Assembly (NCBI RefSeq): GCF_900116625.1
Contig: NZ_FPBE01000003.1
Coordinates: forward strand, 62,001-126,000
Reading direction: 5' to 3'
DNA from: Idiomarina abyssalis
GTDB lineage: Bacteria > Pseudomonadota > Gammaproteobacteria > Enterobacterales > Alteromonadaceae
Length of the DNA: 64,000 nucleotides
The position numbers and the translations under genes were made by a program. The notes under the pieces are model-generated. The model saw only the letters and a program-made list of their open reading frames with translations, did not search any database and was not told the DNA's origin. Shown piece after piece: positions 15,232 to 25,789 of this stretch (positions are counted from its first letter, which is position 1; each line of letters begins with the position of its first letter).

Positions 15232-16590
15232 ATGACTGCGACAGCAGATTTGTGGCCGTTATTTCCTGACCATATAAAGCAGCTTCAAACCCGTGCGGAG
15301 CGACTCTGCAAACGAGAAAATTTAGATTTACTCGCAATACATTCAGGCCAGCAAAAACGCTGGTTTCTGGACGACATGAATTATCCTTTTCGTGCGAATC
15401 CTCATTTCAAGGCTTGGTGTCCGGAAACGCAGCTTCCTAATGCCTGGGTCATTATAAAACCAGACACTCGTCCGACGCTTGTTTTGCTTAATGCTCCGGA
15501 CTTTTGGCATACAACAGCAAATTTAGAAAGTGAGCCCTGGCTAGAAGAGTTCCACGTGGAACACATCAGTTCGCCTGAGGCTATAGAAAAGCTCTTACCT
15601 TATGATAAGAAAAACGCCGCCTACCTGGGTGAACATATTGAAGTAGCAAAAGCGCTAGGCTTTGAGAACATCAACCCAGACCCGGTTCTTCACTTCTTTC
15701 ATTATCATCGTTTGTTCAAAACAGACTATGAAATAGCCTGCTTAGCGCAAGCCAACCATATTGCCGCAGAAGGACATATTGCCGCGGCAGAGGCCTTTTT
15801 TAAAGGCGACTCCGAGTTTGATTGCCTGTTGAATTATATGGCGGCGACACGGCAAGGGCAGAATGAAGTACCGTACAATCATATTATTGGACAAAATAAG
15901 AACGCGAGTGTTTTACACCATTGGTTACCGGATAAAAAATCACAAGTGTCGTTAAAGTCGATGTTGGTTGATGCCGGCGCTGAGGTTTGCGGTTACGCTG
16001 CCGATATTAGCCGGACTTGGTCGGCAGAGCATAATGAGTATGAAGAGCTGATAGCGGCTCTTGACCAAATTACGTTAGCGCTTATTGATAAAATGAAGCC
16101 AGGTATGGAGTTTCCTGTATTACATCAGTTGGCTCACGAGCAAATTGCTAACGTGCTTTTTGCCTTTGGTTTTGTCAGTTGCAGTCCCGAGCAAATGATT
16201 GAAGACGGCATAACGAGCGTGTTTTTCCCGCATGGCCTGGGCCACCCTCTAGGACTGCAAGTGCACGACGTTGGCGCTGCTCAGGCTGACGAGCGGGGAA
16301 CCCCCATACCGTCGCCAACAGGCCACCTTACATTAAAAACAACCCGTACTGTCGAGCCGCGGCAGGTGTATACCATTGAACCCGGTATTTACTTTATTGA
16401 GCCTTTACTGCAAAAGCTGGCGAGTTCTCGCGATAAGCACGTTATTAATTGGAAGAGGGTGGATGAGTTTCGGCCATTTGGCGGTGTACGGATTGAAGAT
16501 AACATTGTTATCTATCGGGAACGAAATGATAACCTTACGCGACAAACGTCTTTGGATGCTTACGTGAAAAAGGTTACCCGTCTTGCATGA
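15232..16590 (+). CDS. pepQ: Xaa-Pro dipeptidase
   Basis: 452 residues; M24 metallopeptidase. Metal ligands appear in order: Asp247 (MLVDAGAE), Asp258 (AADISRTW), His in FPHGLGHPLGLQVHD near residue 337, Glu in IEPGIYFI, and Glu in VRIEDNIVI near the end. It splits X-Pro dipeptides in the cytoplasm. Residues 107-111 read FHVEH because a parS-like palindrome lies in the coding DNA. It starts 11 bp after slt and overlaps yigZ by 8 bp. Confidence 0.94.
   Translation: MTATADLWPLFPDHIKQLQTRAERLCKRENLDLLAIHSGQQKRWFLDDMNYPFRANPHFKAWCPETQLPNAWVIIKPDTRPTLVLLNAPDFWHTTANLESEPWLEEFHVEHISSPEAIEKLLPYDKKNAAYLGEHIEVAKALGFENINPDPVLHFFHYHRLFKTDYEIACLAQANHIAAEGHIAAAEAFFKGDSEFDCLLNYMAATRQGQNEVPYNHIIGQNKNASVLHHWLPDKKSQVSLKSMLVDAGAEVCGYAADISRTWSAEHNEYEELIAALDQITLALIDKMKPGMEFPVLHQLAHEQIANVLFAFGFVSCSPEQMIEDGITSVFFPHGLGHPLGLQVHDVGAAQADERGTPIPSPTGHLTLKTTRTVEPRQVYTIEPGIYFIEPLLQKLASSRDKHVINWKRVDEFRPFGGVRIEDNIVIYRERNDNLTRQTSLDAYVKKVTRLA
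15548..15563. promoter_or_regulatory. parS: parS-like site 3 inside pepQ
   Basis: AGTTCCACGTGGAACA holds the perfect 14-bp core GTTCCACGTGGAAC (15549-15562); only the outermost left base departs from the two recF sites. It is about 13 kb from them, within the distance over which parS sites usually spread around the origin. Confidence 0.78.
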
Positions 16591-17200
16591 TCAAGATTAC
16601 GATATTCCGGTCTCTGAAGCTGAAGTTGAAATAGAGATAAAAGGCAGTCGTTTTATCGCCTGCCTTGCGCATACCGACAATGAAGTCAGCGCCGCTGAAT
16701 TTTTAACTGAAGTACAAAGAAGGTGGCCAAAAGCTTCGCACTACTGTTCAGCCTCCGTGTTTTCTGCTCCGAATAATAGCCAACGTTTAGCCTCCAGTGA
16801 TGACGGAGAGCCTTCCGGAACGGCAGGAAGGCCCATGCTTATGGCACTGCAAAGCAGTGGTGTAGGGGAGGTTACGGCAATAGTGGTGCGCTACTTTGGC
16901 GGCGTAAAGTTAGGGACTGGAGGCCTTCAACGAGCCTATACGGAAGCGACCGTCACTGCGTTAGCGGAGCTTGAAAAAGAACGTCGGGTTTTCAAACAGG
17001 GGTTTCAGTTGCACTTTGCCTATACCGACCAGGGCGATGTAGAGCCTATTTTATTTGAAGCCGGTGTTGAAACAGCCTCGTCGGAATACGGAGAGAGTGT
17101 GTTGCTGACTGTGTTATTAAGACCCATAGAGGTAGAGACGCTGCAGAAAAAACTACAGGCCGCTACCCGAGGCCGGGTTCAGCTAAAGCCTCTCAATTAG
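16583..17200 (+). CDS. yigZ: IMPACT/YigZ family protein
   Basis: 205 residues. The N-terminal IMPACT domain is recognised by [29 protein letters not shown] and [19 protein letters not shown]; a C-terminal ferredoxin-like half follows. Function is unsettled; E. coli YigZ binds nucleic acid. The start is TTG at 16583: an in-frame stop lies shortly upstream and no ATG or GTG occurs before the conserved part. The TTG lies inside the end of pepQ (8-bp overlap), suggesting translational coupling. The 3' end overlaps the convergent trkA by 4 bp. Confidence 0.9.
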   Translation: MHDQDYDIPVSEAEVEIEIKGSRFIACLAHTDNEVSAAEFLTEVQRRWPKASHYCSASVFSAPNNSQRLASSDDGEPSGTAGRPMLMALQSSGVGEVTAIVVRYFGGVKLGTGGLQRAYTEATVTALAELEKERRVFKQGFQLHFAYTDQGDVEPILFEAGVETASSEYGESVLLTVLLRPIEVETLQKKLQAATRGRVQLKPLN

Positions 17201-18573
17201 AAGAACATTGCGCTGGGCTGGAAGACTTTCTCAACCTGATCAATGTACTTTTTATCCAGCAAGAACAGAATAACGTGGTCGTCCGAGTGAATAATGGTTT
17301 CGCTGTGCGCCATGAGTACTTCATGTCCCCGAACAACGGCGCCAATAGTGGTACCCGGCGGAAGTTTAATGTCTTTAATGGCCTTTCCGACGACCTTAGA
17401 GGTGTCTTCATCACCATGTGCAATGGCTTCAATGGCTTCAGCCGCGCCTTTACGCAGCGAGTACACATTCACAATATCCCCACGGCGTACGTGGGTGAGT
17501 AACGCTGAAACGGTGGCGCGTTGTGGCGATATAGCAATATCAATTTCACCGCCCTGAACCAGGTCAACGTAAGCACTGCGCTGAATCAGTACCATGGTTT
17601 TGCGGGCACCCATGCGCTTAGCCAACATAGCCGACATGATATTTGCTTCGTCGTCGTTGGTTACCGCAATGAAAACATCAATATCCTCAACGTGCTCTTC
17701 TTCCAGAAGTTTTTGATCGGAGGCGTCACCGCGGAAGATTAATGTATGCTCAAGGCTTTGTGACAATTCTTCGGCGCGCGCTTCAGAGCGCTCTATCAGT
17801 TTGACCCTGTGGTCAACTTCCAGCTGCTTAGCCAGACCTGCGCCAATATTGCCACCACCGACAATCATGATGCGTCGGTATTTGTCTTCAAGTTTCTGCA
17901 GTTCCTGCATTACCGTGCTGATATGACGAGTATCTGCAATAAAGAAGACTTCGTCATCGGCTTCAATAATAGTGGTTCCTGTCGGGCGGATAGGCTTGCC
18001 CTGACGATAAATGGCCGCGACTCGAGTGTCGATATTGGGGATGTGCTCCCGCAGAGTAGAAATTGCGTGCCCGACGAGCTTGCCGCCATAGTAAGCCCGG
18101 ACCGCAACCAAACTGGCACGACCGTTAGCAAACTCCATAACCTGCAAAGCGCCGGGGTAGTCAATTAACCGTCTGATGTAGTTAGTAACTAACTGTTCCG
18201 GAGAAATGATGTGATCGACCGGCGCGTCCTGGTTATGAAATAGCTGATCTTTATAACGGATATACTCTTCGGAGCGGATTCGGGCTATCTTTTTCGGTGT
18301 ATTAAAAATGGAATAAGCAACCTGACAGGCAATCATATTGGTTTCGTCGCTACTGGTTACGGCAATCAGCAAATCTGCGTCGTCTGCACCAGCTTTACGC
18401 AATACGTCCGGATGAGCGCCGTTACCGACGACAACACGCAAGTCATATTTGTCCTGCAAGTCGTCCAGTAAGTCGTTATTGGTATCAACTATGGTGATGT
18501 CGTTGCGCTCACCAACCAGGTTTTCTGCCAATGTGCCGCCGACCTGGCCAACACCGAGTATGATTATTTTCAT
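17197..18573 (-). CDS. trkA: Trk potassium uptake system, NAD-binding regulatory subunit TrkA
   Basis: 458 residues, the E. coli length. Two tandem RCK units are visible: Rossmann glycine motifs [11 protein letters not shown] near residue 7 and [14 protein letters not shown] near residue 239, each followed by a TrkA_C domain. TrkA is a peripheral cytoplasmic subunit that gates the TrkH/TrkG potassium channel in response to nucleotides. It overlaps rsmB by 4 bp in the def-fmt-rsmB-trkA order typical of gamma-proteobacteria. No trkH is in the window. Confidence 0.97.
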   Translation of the reverse strand: MKIIILGVGQVGGTLAENLVGERNDITIVDTNNDLLDDLQDKYDLRVVVGNGAHPDVLRKAGADDADLLIAVTSSDETNMIACQVAYSIFNTPKKIARIRSEEYIRYKDQLFHNQDAPVDHIISPEQLVTNYIRRLIDYPGALQVMEFANGRASLVAVRAYYGGKLVGHAISTLREHIPNIDTRVAAIYRQGKPIRPTGTTIIEADDEVFFIADTRHISTVMQELQKLEDKYRRIMIVGGGNIGAGLAKQLEVDHRVKLIERSEARAEELSQSLEHTLIFRGDASDQKLLEEEHVEDIDVFIAVTNDDEANIMSAMLAKRMGARKTMVLIQRSAYVDLVQGGEIDIAISPQRATVSALLTHVRRGDIVNVYSLRKGAAEAIEAIAHGDEDTSKVVGKAIKDIKLPPGTTIGAVVRGHEVLMAHSETIIHSDDHVILFLLDKKYIDQVEKVFQPSAMFF

Positions 18574-19898
18574 TGGGCTTTCTTCAGTCTCGCGTAAAAG
18601 AAACCATCCCCGCCATATTGTCCGGGAAGCAATTGCAGTGTGTCATGCTCTGCTGTTATAGGTATCAGACTAGCACCAGATTGCTGCTGTAGAAAAGACT
18701 CAATTTGAGTTTGGTTTTCCTGACGCAGAATAGAGCAGGTTGCATACAGCAGTTCTCCGCCTGGCTTAAGTAGTGGCCAAAGTGAGCTGAGTATCTGCTT
18801 CTGTAACTTTGCCAGTTCGCTGATGTCTTCAGCGCGGCGTAACCATTTAATATCCGGGTGTCGGCGTATCACACCGGTTGCGGAGCAGGGGGCATCCAGC
18901 AGTATGCGGTCGAATTGCTCGCCGTCCCACCAGTCATTGGTCGTGGCGACATCTGCGCAGTGAATAACAGCGCTTAAACCAGCACGCTCCAGGTTTTCAT
19001 CCACTCGCTCAAGGCGCTTGGGGTCGATATCAATAGCCTGAACCGGTTGTTCAAAGCTGTGCCGTTCCAATAAATGGAGTAACTTACCGCCGGGAGCGGC
19101 GCAGCAGTCGAGTACACGATGCGCAGCATCTACATTTAGAAAGTCTGCTGCCAGCTGAGCGGATCTGTCCTGTACAGACACATGGCCACGGGCAAAGCCG
19201 GGGAGTTTCTCTACCGGACAGGGCGCATGCAATTGAATTGCATTGATTGCGCTGGCATCAGCCGTTGCTGCAATGCCGCTATCCTCAAGCTGCCGTAAGT
19301 AGTCATCGCGAGTGGAAAATCGCTCATTCACACGTAACCACATAGGCGGGTGAGTGTTGTTTTCCGCCAGAATGTTATCGGCATGCTCGGGGTGGTCATT
19401 GTTAATGGCATCAAATAACCAGCGAGGATGATTCTGCATTGAATCACCGGGTAACTCACGTTGGTGTGAGTCATCGGCTGAAGGAGCTTCGCGCAATAAC
19501 TGACGCAGTATACCGTTCACTAAGCCTTTATGGTTTCTTTTACCCAGTATACGAGCGGCTTCTACGGTTGCACTTACGGCAGCGTGATCTTTAATTCGTT
19601 GGCAATACAATTGATAGGCACCAACCAGTAACAGGTAATGCAATACTTTTAACTTACCTTTGAGGGGCTTATCCAATTTTGCGCCAACCAAGCGATTAAG
19701 GCTGGGCAGAACGCGCAAAACACCGTAACTAATCGCACTGGCAAGACGTTTATCCGCATCGGGTAATTTGCTGGTTGCATAAGGCAGGGCCGCCGAAAGC
19801 GACTCGCCTTTCTCTAAAACCTGAAACAGGGCACTCGCAGCCGCCGCCCGGCTTTGTGCACCGTGACCGCTGCCTTCGGATTTCTTCTGCTGACTCAT
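18570..19898 (-). CDS. rsmB: 16S rRNA m5C967 methyltransferase RsmB
   Basis: 442 residues. An N-terminal NusB-like RNA-binding domain is followed by the class I methyltransferase domain with [14 protein letters not shown] (SAM binding). [17 protein letters not shown] carries one conserved catalytic-site cysteine and [15 protein letters not shown] the other. It methylates C967 of 16S rRNA. It overlaps fmt by 4 bp and trkA by 4 bp, so all three are translationally linked. Confidence 0.96.
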   Translation of the reverse strand: MSQQKKSEGSGHGAQSRAAAASALFQVLEKGESLSAALPYATSKLPDADKRLASAISYGVLRVLPSLNRLVGAKLDKPLKGKLKVLHYLLLVGAYQLYCQRIKDHAAVSATVEAARILGKRNHKGLVNGILRQLLREAPSADDSHQRELPGDSMQNHPRWLFDAINNDHPEHADNILAENNTHPPMWLRVNERFSTRDDYLRQLEDSGIAATADASAINAIQLHAPCPVEKLPGFARGHVSVQDRSAQLAADFLNVDAAHRVLDCCAAPGGKLLHLLERHSFEQPVQAIDIDPKRLERVDENLERAGLSAVIHCADVATTNDWWDGEQFDRILLDAPCSATGVIRRHPDIKWLRRAEDISELAKLQKQILSSLWPLLKPGGELLYATCSILRQENQTQIESFLQQQSGASLIPITAEHDTLQLLPGQYGGDGFFYARLKKAQ

Positions 19899-20845
19899 TG
19901 TAATTCCAGTCCGGGGCTAAATACGTTGCTGTAGCCGTTAACCAGCGTACTGGCCGGCTGCACCTTTTTGCCCGACATTTGTGCCTGGGTAATACGCAAA
20001 AGACCATCGCCAGTGACAATGTCTATACCTTGGTGCGTGCTGCTAATAATAGTTCCGGGCCTTTTGTTACTGGCGCCCTGAACTAATTCAGCAGCATGAA
20101 TTTTAATCGTATTCTGTTGAGCCTTTAAATTGTCTGACTGACACCAGCTCATGGGCCAGGGGTTAAATGCCCTTACGCAGCGTTCAATAAATGCGGCCGG
20201 CTGCGTCCAGTCTATTTTGCCTTCCTGCTTAGTCAGCTTTTTTGCATAGGTGGCTTCGCTGTCACTTTGCGGTTTGGCCTGGCGTTGATAACTTTCAAGG
20301 TCTGCTAATACTGTGATTAACGCTTTTGGACCAAGGCTTTCAAGTTTATGGTAAAGCGAAGCGGAGGTCTCCTGCGGGCTAATAGCGCATCGTTCTTCAT
20401 GCAGTACCGGACCAGTATCCAGGCCTGCTTCCATCTGCATAATGCAAACGCCTGACTCTGAATCTCCTGCCCATATGGCGCGTTGAATAGGAGCTGCACC
20501 TCGCCATCTAGGCAATAAAGAGCCATGGACATTCAGACAACCTTTGGCCGGGATATCCAACACGGCTTGCGGCAGCAATAAACCATAAGCAACAACGACC
20601 ATTACGTCAGGTTTTAGCTCTGCTAAAGCCGACTGAGCTTCTTCCGATTTTAACGACTCTGGCTGGTAAACGGGTAGTTGGTGTTCAACTGCCAGTTTCT
20701 TAACGGCGCTCGGTTGCGGCTTTTTGCCGCGTCCAGCAGGGCGGTCGGGTTGGGTGTAAACACCGACTATCTGATGAGATTCATCAAGCAATTGCTGTAA
20801 GTGTTGTGCGGCAAAATCGGGCGTGCCTGCAAAGACTATCCGCAT
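19895..20845 (-). CDS. fmt: Methionyl-tRNA formyltransferase
   Basis: 316 residues, close to E. coli Fmt (315). The formyl transfer motif NVHGSLLPRWRGAAPIQ near residue 106 contains the catalytic Asn and His, and MEAGLDTGPVL gives the Asp. The C-terminal OB-fold tRNA-binding part is present. It formylates initiator Met-tRNA. It abuts def (shared base at 20845), which encodes the deformylase acting on the same N-terminus. Confidence 0.97.
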   Translation of the reverse strand: MRIVFAGTPDFAAQHLQQLLDESHQIVGVYTQPDRPAGRGKKPQPSAVKKLAVEHQLPVYQPESLKSEEAQSALAELKPDVMVVVAYGLLLPQAVLDIPAKGCLNVHGSLLPRWRGAAPIQRAIWAGDSESGVCIMQMEAGLDTGPVLHEERCAISPQETSASLYHKLESLGPKALITVLADLESYQRQAKPQSDSEATYAKKLTKQEGKIDWTQPAAFIERCVRAFNPWPMSWCQSDNLKAQQNTIKIHAAELVQGASNKRPGTIISSTHQGIDIVTGDGLLRITQAQMSGKKVQPASTLVNGYSNVFSPGLELQ

Positions 20846-21369
20846 TACTGTGCTTCCGCCGCATACTTTTCAGCCAAACGCTGTTCTTTCTCTAATTTCT
20901 TACGAATACGCTCGCGTTTCAGTGGCGATAAATAATCGACAAAGAGTTTACCCTCTAAGTGATCAATTTCGTGCTGAATACAAATAGCTAAAAGGCCTTC
21001 TGCCGAACGACTGAAACGTTCACCGTTTTTATCTAAAGCCGTAACCGTAATTTTTTCCGCACGTTCTACTTTTGCATAAACGCCGGGAAACGACAGGCAA
21101 CCTTCGTCATTCTTGAAATGACCTTCGGCTTCGGTTATCTCCGGGTTAATAAACACCAGCGGTTCGTTCTGATCTTCGCTGCAGTCAGCAACAAACAAAC
21201 GCTTGTGAACATCGACCTGAGTTGCGGCAAGGCCAACGCCTTGCTCTTCATACATAGTTTCGAACATATCATCGATAACCGAGCGGATGCTGTCATCCAC
21301 TTTGTCAATCGGCTGTGCGACTTTGCGTAACCGTTCGTCTGGATATTTCAGAACCGTCATTTTTGCCAT
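20845..21369 (-). CDS. def: Peptide deformylase
   Basis: 174 residues from [15 protein letters not shown]. The three metal-site motifs are present: GVGLAATQ near residue 44, EGCLS near residue 88 and QHEIDHLEG near residue 131. The enzyme removes the formyl group from nascent proteins. A TTG four codons upstream is possible, but GGAGG lies right before the ATG at 21369 and overlaps that TTG. It is first in the def-fmt-rsmB-trkA operon and divergent from dprA. Confidence 0.97.
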   Translation of the reverse strand: MAKMTVLKYPDERLRKVAQPIDKVDDSIRSVIDDMFETMYEEQGVGLAATQVDVHKRLFVADCSEDQNEPLVFINPEITEAEGHFKNDEGCLSFPGVYAKVERAEKITVTALDKNGERFSRSAEGLLAICIQHEIDHLEGKLFVDYLSPLKRERIRKKLEKEQRLAEKYAAEAQ

Positions 21370-21431
21370 TAGAACCTCCAAATCTTCATCTACCCTTAGT
21401 TTACCTTAAATCGGTAGGTCAAGGACAGTCT

Positions 21432-22469
21432 GTGAACACACAGGAATTATGTGTATTAATGGGGATGACACGCGCATCAAACAAGGTACAGAAAGCGGCA
21501 CGGGAGTGTGACAGCTGGCAAACGCTGTTTGAGCGATGGGGGCAATCGCTAAAACCGGTAGACTCGCGCTGGCTGAAAGCGGCTGAGAACTGGTGTCTAA
21601 GTGATTATCAGGGCGTTATATCTTACTTCAGCGACGATTACCCGGCATCGTTAAAAGCAATCAGCAATCCGCCCTGGTTACTCTACTACAGAGGTCGGAA
21701 AGAGTTGCTTAAAGGGGTCTGTGTGGCGGTTGTAGGCAGCCGCAAAGCGAGCCATAGCGGGCTGCAGGTTGCTGACTGGATCAGTGAAAAACTGGTCGCG
21801 TCGGGTATTGTTGTGGTGAGCGGCCTGGCAATGGGCATTGATGCCCAGGCGCACAAAACTGCCGCAGACAAAGGCAAAACCATTGCCGTTTTGGGTACCG
21901 GAATTGATCAATACTACCCTCGACGAAACAAAGCCTTGCAGGATTTCATTGCCCATCAGGGCTTGTTAATTTCTGAGTTTCCGCCCGGACAAACCGCCCG
22001 GACAGATCATTTTCCCCGGCGTAACCGTATTATTAGTGGTATTAGTCAGGCGGTTGTTGTGGTTGAAGCCGCCCGTAAAAGTGGTTCGCTCTCAACGGCA
22101 ATACACGCGTTGAATGAAGGGCGTGAAGTCGGTGCTGTTCCCGGGTCGGTTTTGTTGCCGGAGCATCAGGGGTGTCATTGGCTGATACAGCAGGGGGCAA
22201 AGTTAATCAACACACCACAGGATGTTCTAGAGTGGTTTTCGATTAACCCAGCTCAAGCACCGGTTTCAGAAGAGCGACAATATCTTGATGAAAGCTTGGC
22301 AAACAATCGATTGTTCGCTAGTCTGAGTTCAGAGCCACGAACAATTGATGACATGGTACAATTGTCCGGACTCGAGGTTGCTGAAGTCATGGAGAAAGTA
22401 GTGTTACTCGAATTAGAAGGGCTAGTGGCAGCCGTACCAGGCGGTTATATCAAAGTGGGGAGGCGCTAA
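21432..22469 (+). CDS. dprA: DNA processing protein DprA
   Basis: 345 residues from a GTG start at 21432 preceded by AAGGA six bases upstream; the open frame continues further 5' but that part overlaps def without conservation. The Rossmann-like core shows VVGSRKASHSGLQVA, SGLAMGIDAQAHKTA, FPRRNRIISGIS and VEAARKSGSLSTA. A small winged-helix domain closes the C-terminus. DprA protects incoming single-stranded DNA and loads RecA in transformation. It heads a run with smg, a zinc-ribbon gene, tsaC, hemF and aroE. Confidence 0.94.
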   Translation: MNTQELCVLMGMTRASNKVQKAARECDSWQTLFERWGQSLKPVDSRWLKAAENWCLSDYQGVISYFSDDYPASLKAISNPPWLLYYRGRKELLKGVCVAVVGSRKASHSGLQVADWISEKLVASGIVVVSGLAMGIDAQAHKTAADKGKTIAVLGTGIDQYYPRRNKALQDFIAHQGLLISEFPPGQTARTDHFPRRNRIISGISQAVVVVEAARKSGSLSTAIHALNEGREVGAVPGSVLLPEHQGCHWLIQQGAKLINTPQDVLEWFSINPAQAPVSEERQYLDESLANNRLFASLSSEPRTIDDMVQLSGLEVAEVMEKVVLLELEGLVAAVPGGYIKVGRR

Positions 22470-22472
22470 AGT

Positions 22473-22946
22473 ATGTTTGATATCCTCATGTACTTGTTTG
22501 AAAACTACATTCATTCCGAAATGGAAGTTGTGGTTGATCACGATGAGTTAACCAATGAACTTACACGGGCTGGTTTTCGTCACCAGGAAATCCAGAAGGC
22601 TTTGGCGTGGTTAGAGCGCCTGGCCGACTTACAAGAAATGGAAACCAAGTCTTACCTGGATGTTGCCCCGCAGCAGTCTACCCGTATTTATACAACGGCG
22701 GAGATGTCTCGGTTAGATAGTCAGAGTCGTGGTTTCTTAATGTATTTAGAAAATCTGGGTGTGTTAGATTTCGCGACCCGCGAAGTGGTTATTGATCGTG
22801 TAATGGAACTTGAAACTGCGAACTTTACTCTGGATGACCTGAAATGGGTTGTGCTGATGGTTCTGTTTAATGTTCCCGGTCAGGAAGCCGCCTACGACCA
22901 AATGGAAGGTTTGTTGTTTGAGGAAGCTGAAGGGCCCTTGCATTAA
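22473..22946 (+). CDS. smg: DUF494 family protein Smg
   Basis: 157 residues, the same as E. coli Smg. It starts [16 protein letters not shown], the characteristic beginning of this family, and contains the [18 protein letters not shown] segment. Function is unknown. It lies 3 bp after dprA and its stop overlaps the next start by one base. Confidence 0.94.
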   Translation: MFDILMYLFENYIHSEMEVVVDHDELTNELTRAGFRHQEIQKALAWLERLADLQEMETKSYLDVAPQQSTRIYTTAEMSRLDSQSRGFLMYLENLGVLDFATREVVIDRVMELETANFTLDDLKWVVLMVLFNVPGQEAAYDQMEGLLFEEAEGPLH

Positions 22947-23458
22947 TGTCATCAGATGAGCGCTGCCCGCGTTGTGAGCGACCGCTGGTCATTAAACATG
23001 TTGGACATAACAGCTTTCTTGGCTGCACAGGGTACCCTGACTGCGACTATAAACGAGGTCTTCGCGAACAATCTGAAATTGAACCCGAGGACCTTGGTGT
23101 TGCTTGTCCGGAGTGTGGTAAAGAGCTGCAATTAAAAAGTGGCCGTTATGGTTTATTTGTTGGTTGTAGCGGGTTTCCCGACTGTGAGTTTGTGACCGAA
23201 CCCAATGCTGACGAAGAGAACGCTATTACCTGTCCGGAATGCGGCAGTGGTCAGCTGCATCAAAAAACATCACGACGCGGCACCGTATTCTACGCCTGCG
23301 ATCAGTATCCCAAATGCCAGTTTACAGTGAATCAACCACCGGTTGATGAAACCTGCCCTAAATGCCAATACCCACTGCTGGTTAAAAAGAAGTCCGCTGC
23401 AGGAATTCGAAAAGTCTGTCCGCAAAAGCAATGCGACTATAAGTCGGACGCGCTATAA
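22946..23458 (+). CDS. Topoisomerase I-like zinc-ribbon protein (YrdD type)
   Basis: 170 residues made of four C4 zinc ribbons of the type found at the C-terminus of DNA topoisomerase I: CPRCERPL...CTGYPDC, CPECGKEL...CSGFPDC, CPECGSGQL...CDQYPKC and CPKCQYPL...CPQKQC. There is no topoisomerase catalytic part. E. coli yrdD occupies the same place between smg and tsaC. It probably binds single-stranded DNA, by analogy with the ribbons of TopA. Confidence 0.9.
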   Translation: MSSDERCPRCERPLVIKHVGHNSFLGCTGYPDCDYKRGLREQSEIEPEDLGVACPECGKELQLKSGRYGLFVGCSGFPDCEFVTEPNADEENAITCPECGSGQLHQKTSRRGTVFYACDQYPKCQFTVNQPPVDETCPKCQYPLLVKKKSAAGIRKVCPQKQCDYKSDAL

Positions 23459-23485
23459 TCTGACTCCTTAAGAGGAGGGTATATT

Positions 23486-24046
23486 ATGGCAGATAAGTGG
23501 GAAGCAGCGCATAACTCAGTAAAAACAGGCGTTATTGCCTACCCGACAGAAGCAGTATTCGGACTGGGCTGTGATCCAACCAATGAAGTTGCTATTCAAA
23601 AATTGCTAAGCCTGAAACAGCGACCTGCTGAAAAGGGGCTCATTTTAATAGCTGCTGACTACAGCCAATTACTTCCTTTTGTTGAAGACTCGGCTATTCC
23701 GCAGGACAAGCGTTTCAGTGTTTTGTCTCATTGGCCGGGCCCCGTCACCTTAATTCTTCCGGTAAGAAAAAGTGTATCGCCATTATTAACTGGCGGCAGA
23801 GACACCATAGCCGTGCGGGTTAGTGCGCATGAGCCTGTCAGAGAGCTTTGCCGTGCACTTGGTCATGCTTTGGTATCTACCAGTGCCAACTTAACAGGCC
23901 AGGAGCCGGCAAGAACGGCAGCCGAAGTGCGTCTGCAATTTGGTGACAGCGTGGACTGGATCATGGATGAAGCGACTGGTGGAGCTGCTAATCCAACTCG
24001 TATCATTAATCCATTTAATAATCAGGTTGTCAGAGACGATGCATAG
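23486..24046 (+). CDS. tsaC: Threonylcarbamoyl-AMP synthase
   Basis: 186 residues of the YrdC/TsaC family. Conserved parts are [14 protein letters not shown] near the N-terminus, GPVTLILP, and [15 protein letters not shown] near the C-terminus. It makes threonylcarbamoyl-AMP for the t6A modification of ANN-decoding tRNAs. An AGAGGAGGG ribosome binding sequence precedes the ATG. It overlaps hemF by 8 bp. Confidence 0.95.
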   Translation: MADKWEAAHNSVKTGVIAYPTEAVFGLGCDPTNEVAIQKLLSLKQRPAEKGLILIAADYSQLLPFVEDSAIPQDKRFSVLSHWPGPVTLILPVRKSVSPLLTGGRDTIAVRVSAHEPVRELCRALGHALVSTSANLTGQEPARTAAEVRLQFGDSVDWIMDEATGGAANPTRIINPFNNQVVRDDA

Positions 24047-24953
24047 TGACTATTTAAAGCAGGTAAAAAGCTACCTGATGTCGTTGCAGGACGCTATTTG
24101 TGAACAGTTAGCGCAAGCCGATGGTCAGCAAGACTTTCAGGAAGACAGCTGGGATCGACCCGGCGGCGGAGGCGGCCGTTCCAGAATCATAAAAAACGGC
24201 GAGGTTTTTGAGCAGGGCGGCGTCGGTTTTTCGCACGTTTACGGTGAGAAAATGCCTGCATCGGCAACAGCTCACCGTCCTGAGCTGGAAGGTCGAGACT
24301 TCAATGCCTGTGGTGTTTCTCTGGTAATGCACCCCAAAAACCCCATGGTACCTACGGTACATATGAATGTGCGGTTTTTCATTGCGCAAAAAGAAGGCGA
24401 AGAGCCGGTCTGGTGGTTTGGCGGTGGCTTTGATTTAACACCCTTTTATCCATTTGAAGAAGACATCGTCGAATGGCACCAACAGGCAAAAGACGCTCTG
24501 GACTGCATTGATGAAAAGCTTTATCCGGAATATAAAGCCTGGTGTGACGATTACTTCTATCTTAAACATCGCGATGAAGCTCGTGGCGTGGGCGGTATTT
24601 TCTTTGACGACCTTAATGACCGCTCTTTTGACGAGTGCTTTGCTGTAATAAAAGCGGTGGGCGATGCATTTACCAAAGCATACTTACCGATTGTTGAGCG
24701 TCGCAAAGCCCTGACGTACACACAGCAGCAGCGCGATTTCCAGCTCTATCGCCGTGGACGTTATGTTGAGTTTAATCTTGTCTGGGACCGCGGAACCTTG
24801 TTCGGGCTACAAACGGGTGGCAGAACCGAGTCTATTTTGATGTCGATGCCACCGCTGGCTCGTTGGGAATATGACTGGCATCCGGAACCGGACTCGGCCG
24901 AGGAAAAACTGACCAGTTACTATCTGAAACCACGGGACTGGTTAGCCCTATGA
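24039..24953 (+). CDS. hemF: Oxygen-dependent coproporphyrinogen III oxidase
   Basis: 304 residues from [13 protein letters not shown]; a longer open frame from 23940 would run inside tsaC. HemF motifs [31 protein letters not shown] and [16 protein letters not shown] are all present. It decarboxylates coproporphyrinogen III to protoporphyrinogen IX using oxygen, fitting an aerobic marine bacterium. It overlaps tsaC by 8 bp and aroE by 4 bp. Confidence 0.97.
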   Translation: MHSDYLKQVKSYLMSLQDAICEQLAQADGQQDFQEDSWDRPGGGGGRSRIIKNGEVFEQGGVGFSHVYGEKMPASATAHRPELEGRDFNACGVSLVMHPKNPMVPTVHMNVRFFIAQKEGEEPVWWFGGGFDLTPFYPFEEDIVEWHQQAKDALDCIDEKLYPEYKAWCDDYFYLKHRDEARGVGGIFFDDLNDRSFDECFAVIKAVGDAFTKAYLPIVERRKALTYTQQQRDFQLYRRGRYVEFNLVWDRGTLFGLQTGGRTESILMSMPPLARWEYDWHPEPDSAEEKLTSYYLKPRDWLAL

Positions 24954-25789
24954 AGCCTCTTATTCATCTTGGGGTTTTTGGAAACCCAATTGAGCACAGT
25001 TTGTCTCCGCGTATCAATTCGTTGTTCGCGAAAGCGCAACAGCATCCGGTTGAGTACCGTCGTTACTTGTCGACTCCCGGGCGATTTTCCCGAAACATAG
25101 CTCAATTTTTTCGCAGTGGCGGGAAAGGGTTAAATGTCACGCTACCTTTTAAACAGCAAGCCGCGGAATTCGCAACTGAATTAACGAAGCGAGCGCAAGA
25201 GGCTGGCGCGGTCAACACTCTGGTTGCAACGGGAAATGGTCAATTACTGGGTGACAATACCGACGGTGAAGGCCTAATTAAAGACTTGAAAGAAAAAGGT
25301 TTCAAAGTAAGTGAGCGCTCACTTGTTGTTTTCGGTTCGGGGGGCTCAGCCCGGGGAGTATTGCCTTTGCTGTTGCAGCAACAGCCTCGCCGTATCTATT
25401 TAGTGAACCGGACTGTCGATAAAGCACTGATGCTGAAGTCTCAGCTGGAAAACCTGGGTGTGTTAGCCGCTGACCGTATTCAGGTGCTTGCATCGGCTTT
25501 GGAAATTAATGAGCCAATTGACCTGATGATTAATGCCACCAGCAGCAGTTTAATGGGACAGCGTTTAGCTTTGCCTCCCCAACTCGCTGAGGGAGCCTCA
25601 GGTTATGACTTAATGTACTCTGATGAGCCGACGTTATTTATGCAGCAGCTGAGTCAGGCTGGCTGTGAAAATGTTAGCGATGGGCTTGGTATGTTAGTTG
25701 AGCAAGCCGCCTCATCTTATCAACTCTGGATGGGGGGAGAACGCCCCGATACCGCATTTGTTATGGCGCATTTGCGAGCTCGTAGTTAG
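24950..25789 (+). CDS. aroE: Shikimate dehydrogenase
   Basis: 279 residues. Substrate site SLSPRIN near residue 18, NVTLPFK with catalytic Lys near residue 64, and DNTDGEG with catalytic Asp near residue 101 are seen. The NADP Rossmann motif is GSGGSARG and the basic NRT follows for phosphate binding. It reduces 3-dehydroshikimate in aromatic amino acid synthesis. It is the last gene of the dprA to aroE run. Confidence 0.96.
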   Translation: MKPLIHLGVFGNPIEHSLSPRINSLFAKAQQHPVEYRRYLSTPGRFSRNIAQFFRSGGKGLNVTLPFKQQAAEFATELTKRAQEAGAVNTLVATGNGQLLGDNTDGEGLIKDLKEKGFKVSERSLVVFGSGGSARGVLPLLLQQQPRRIYLVNRTVDKALMLKSQLENLGVLAADRIQVLASALEINEPIDLMINATSSSLMGQRLALPPQLAEGASGYDLMYSDEPTLFMQQLSQAGCENVSDGLGMLVEQAASSYQLWMGGERPDTAFVMAHLRARS

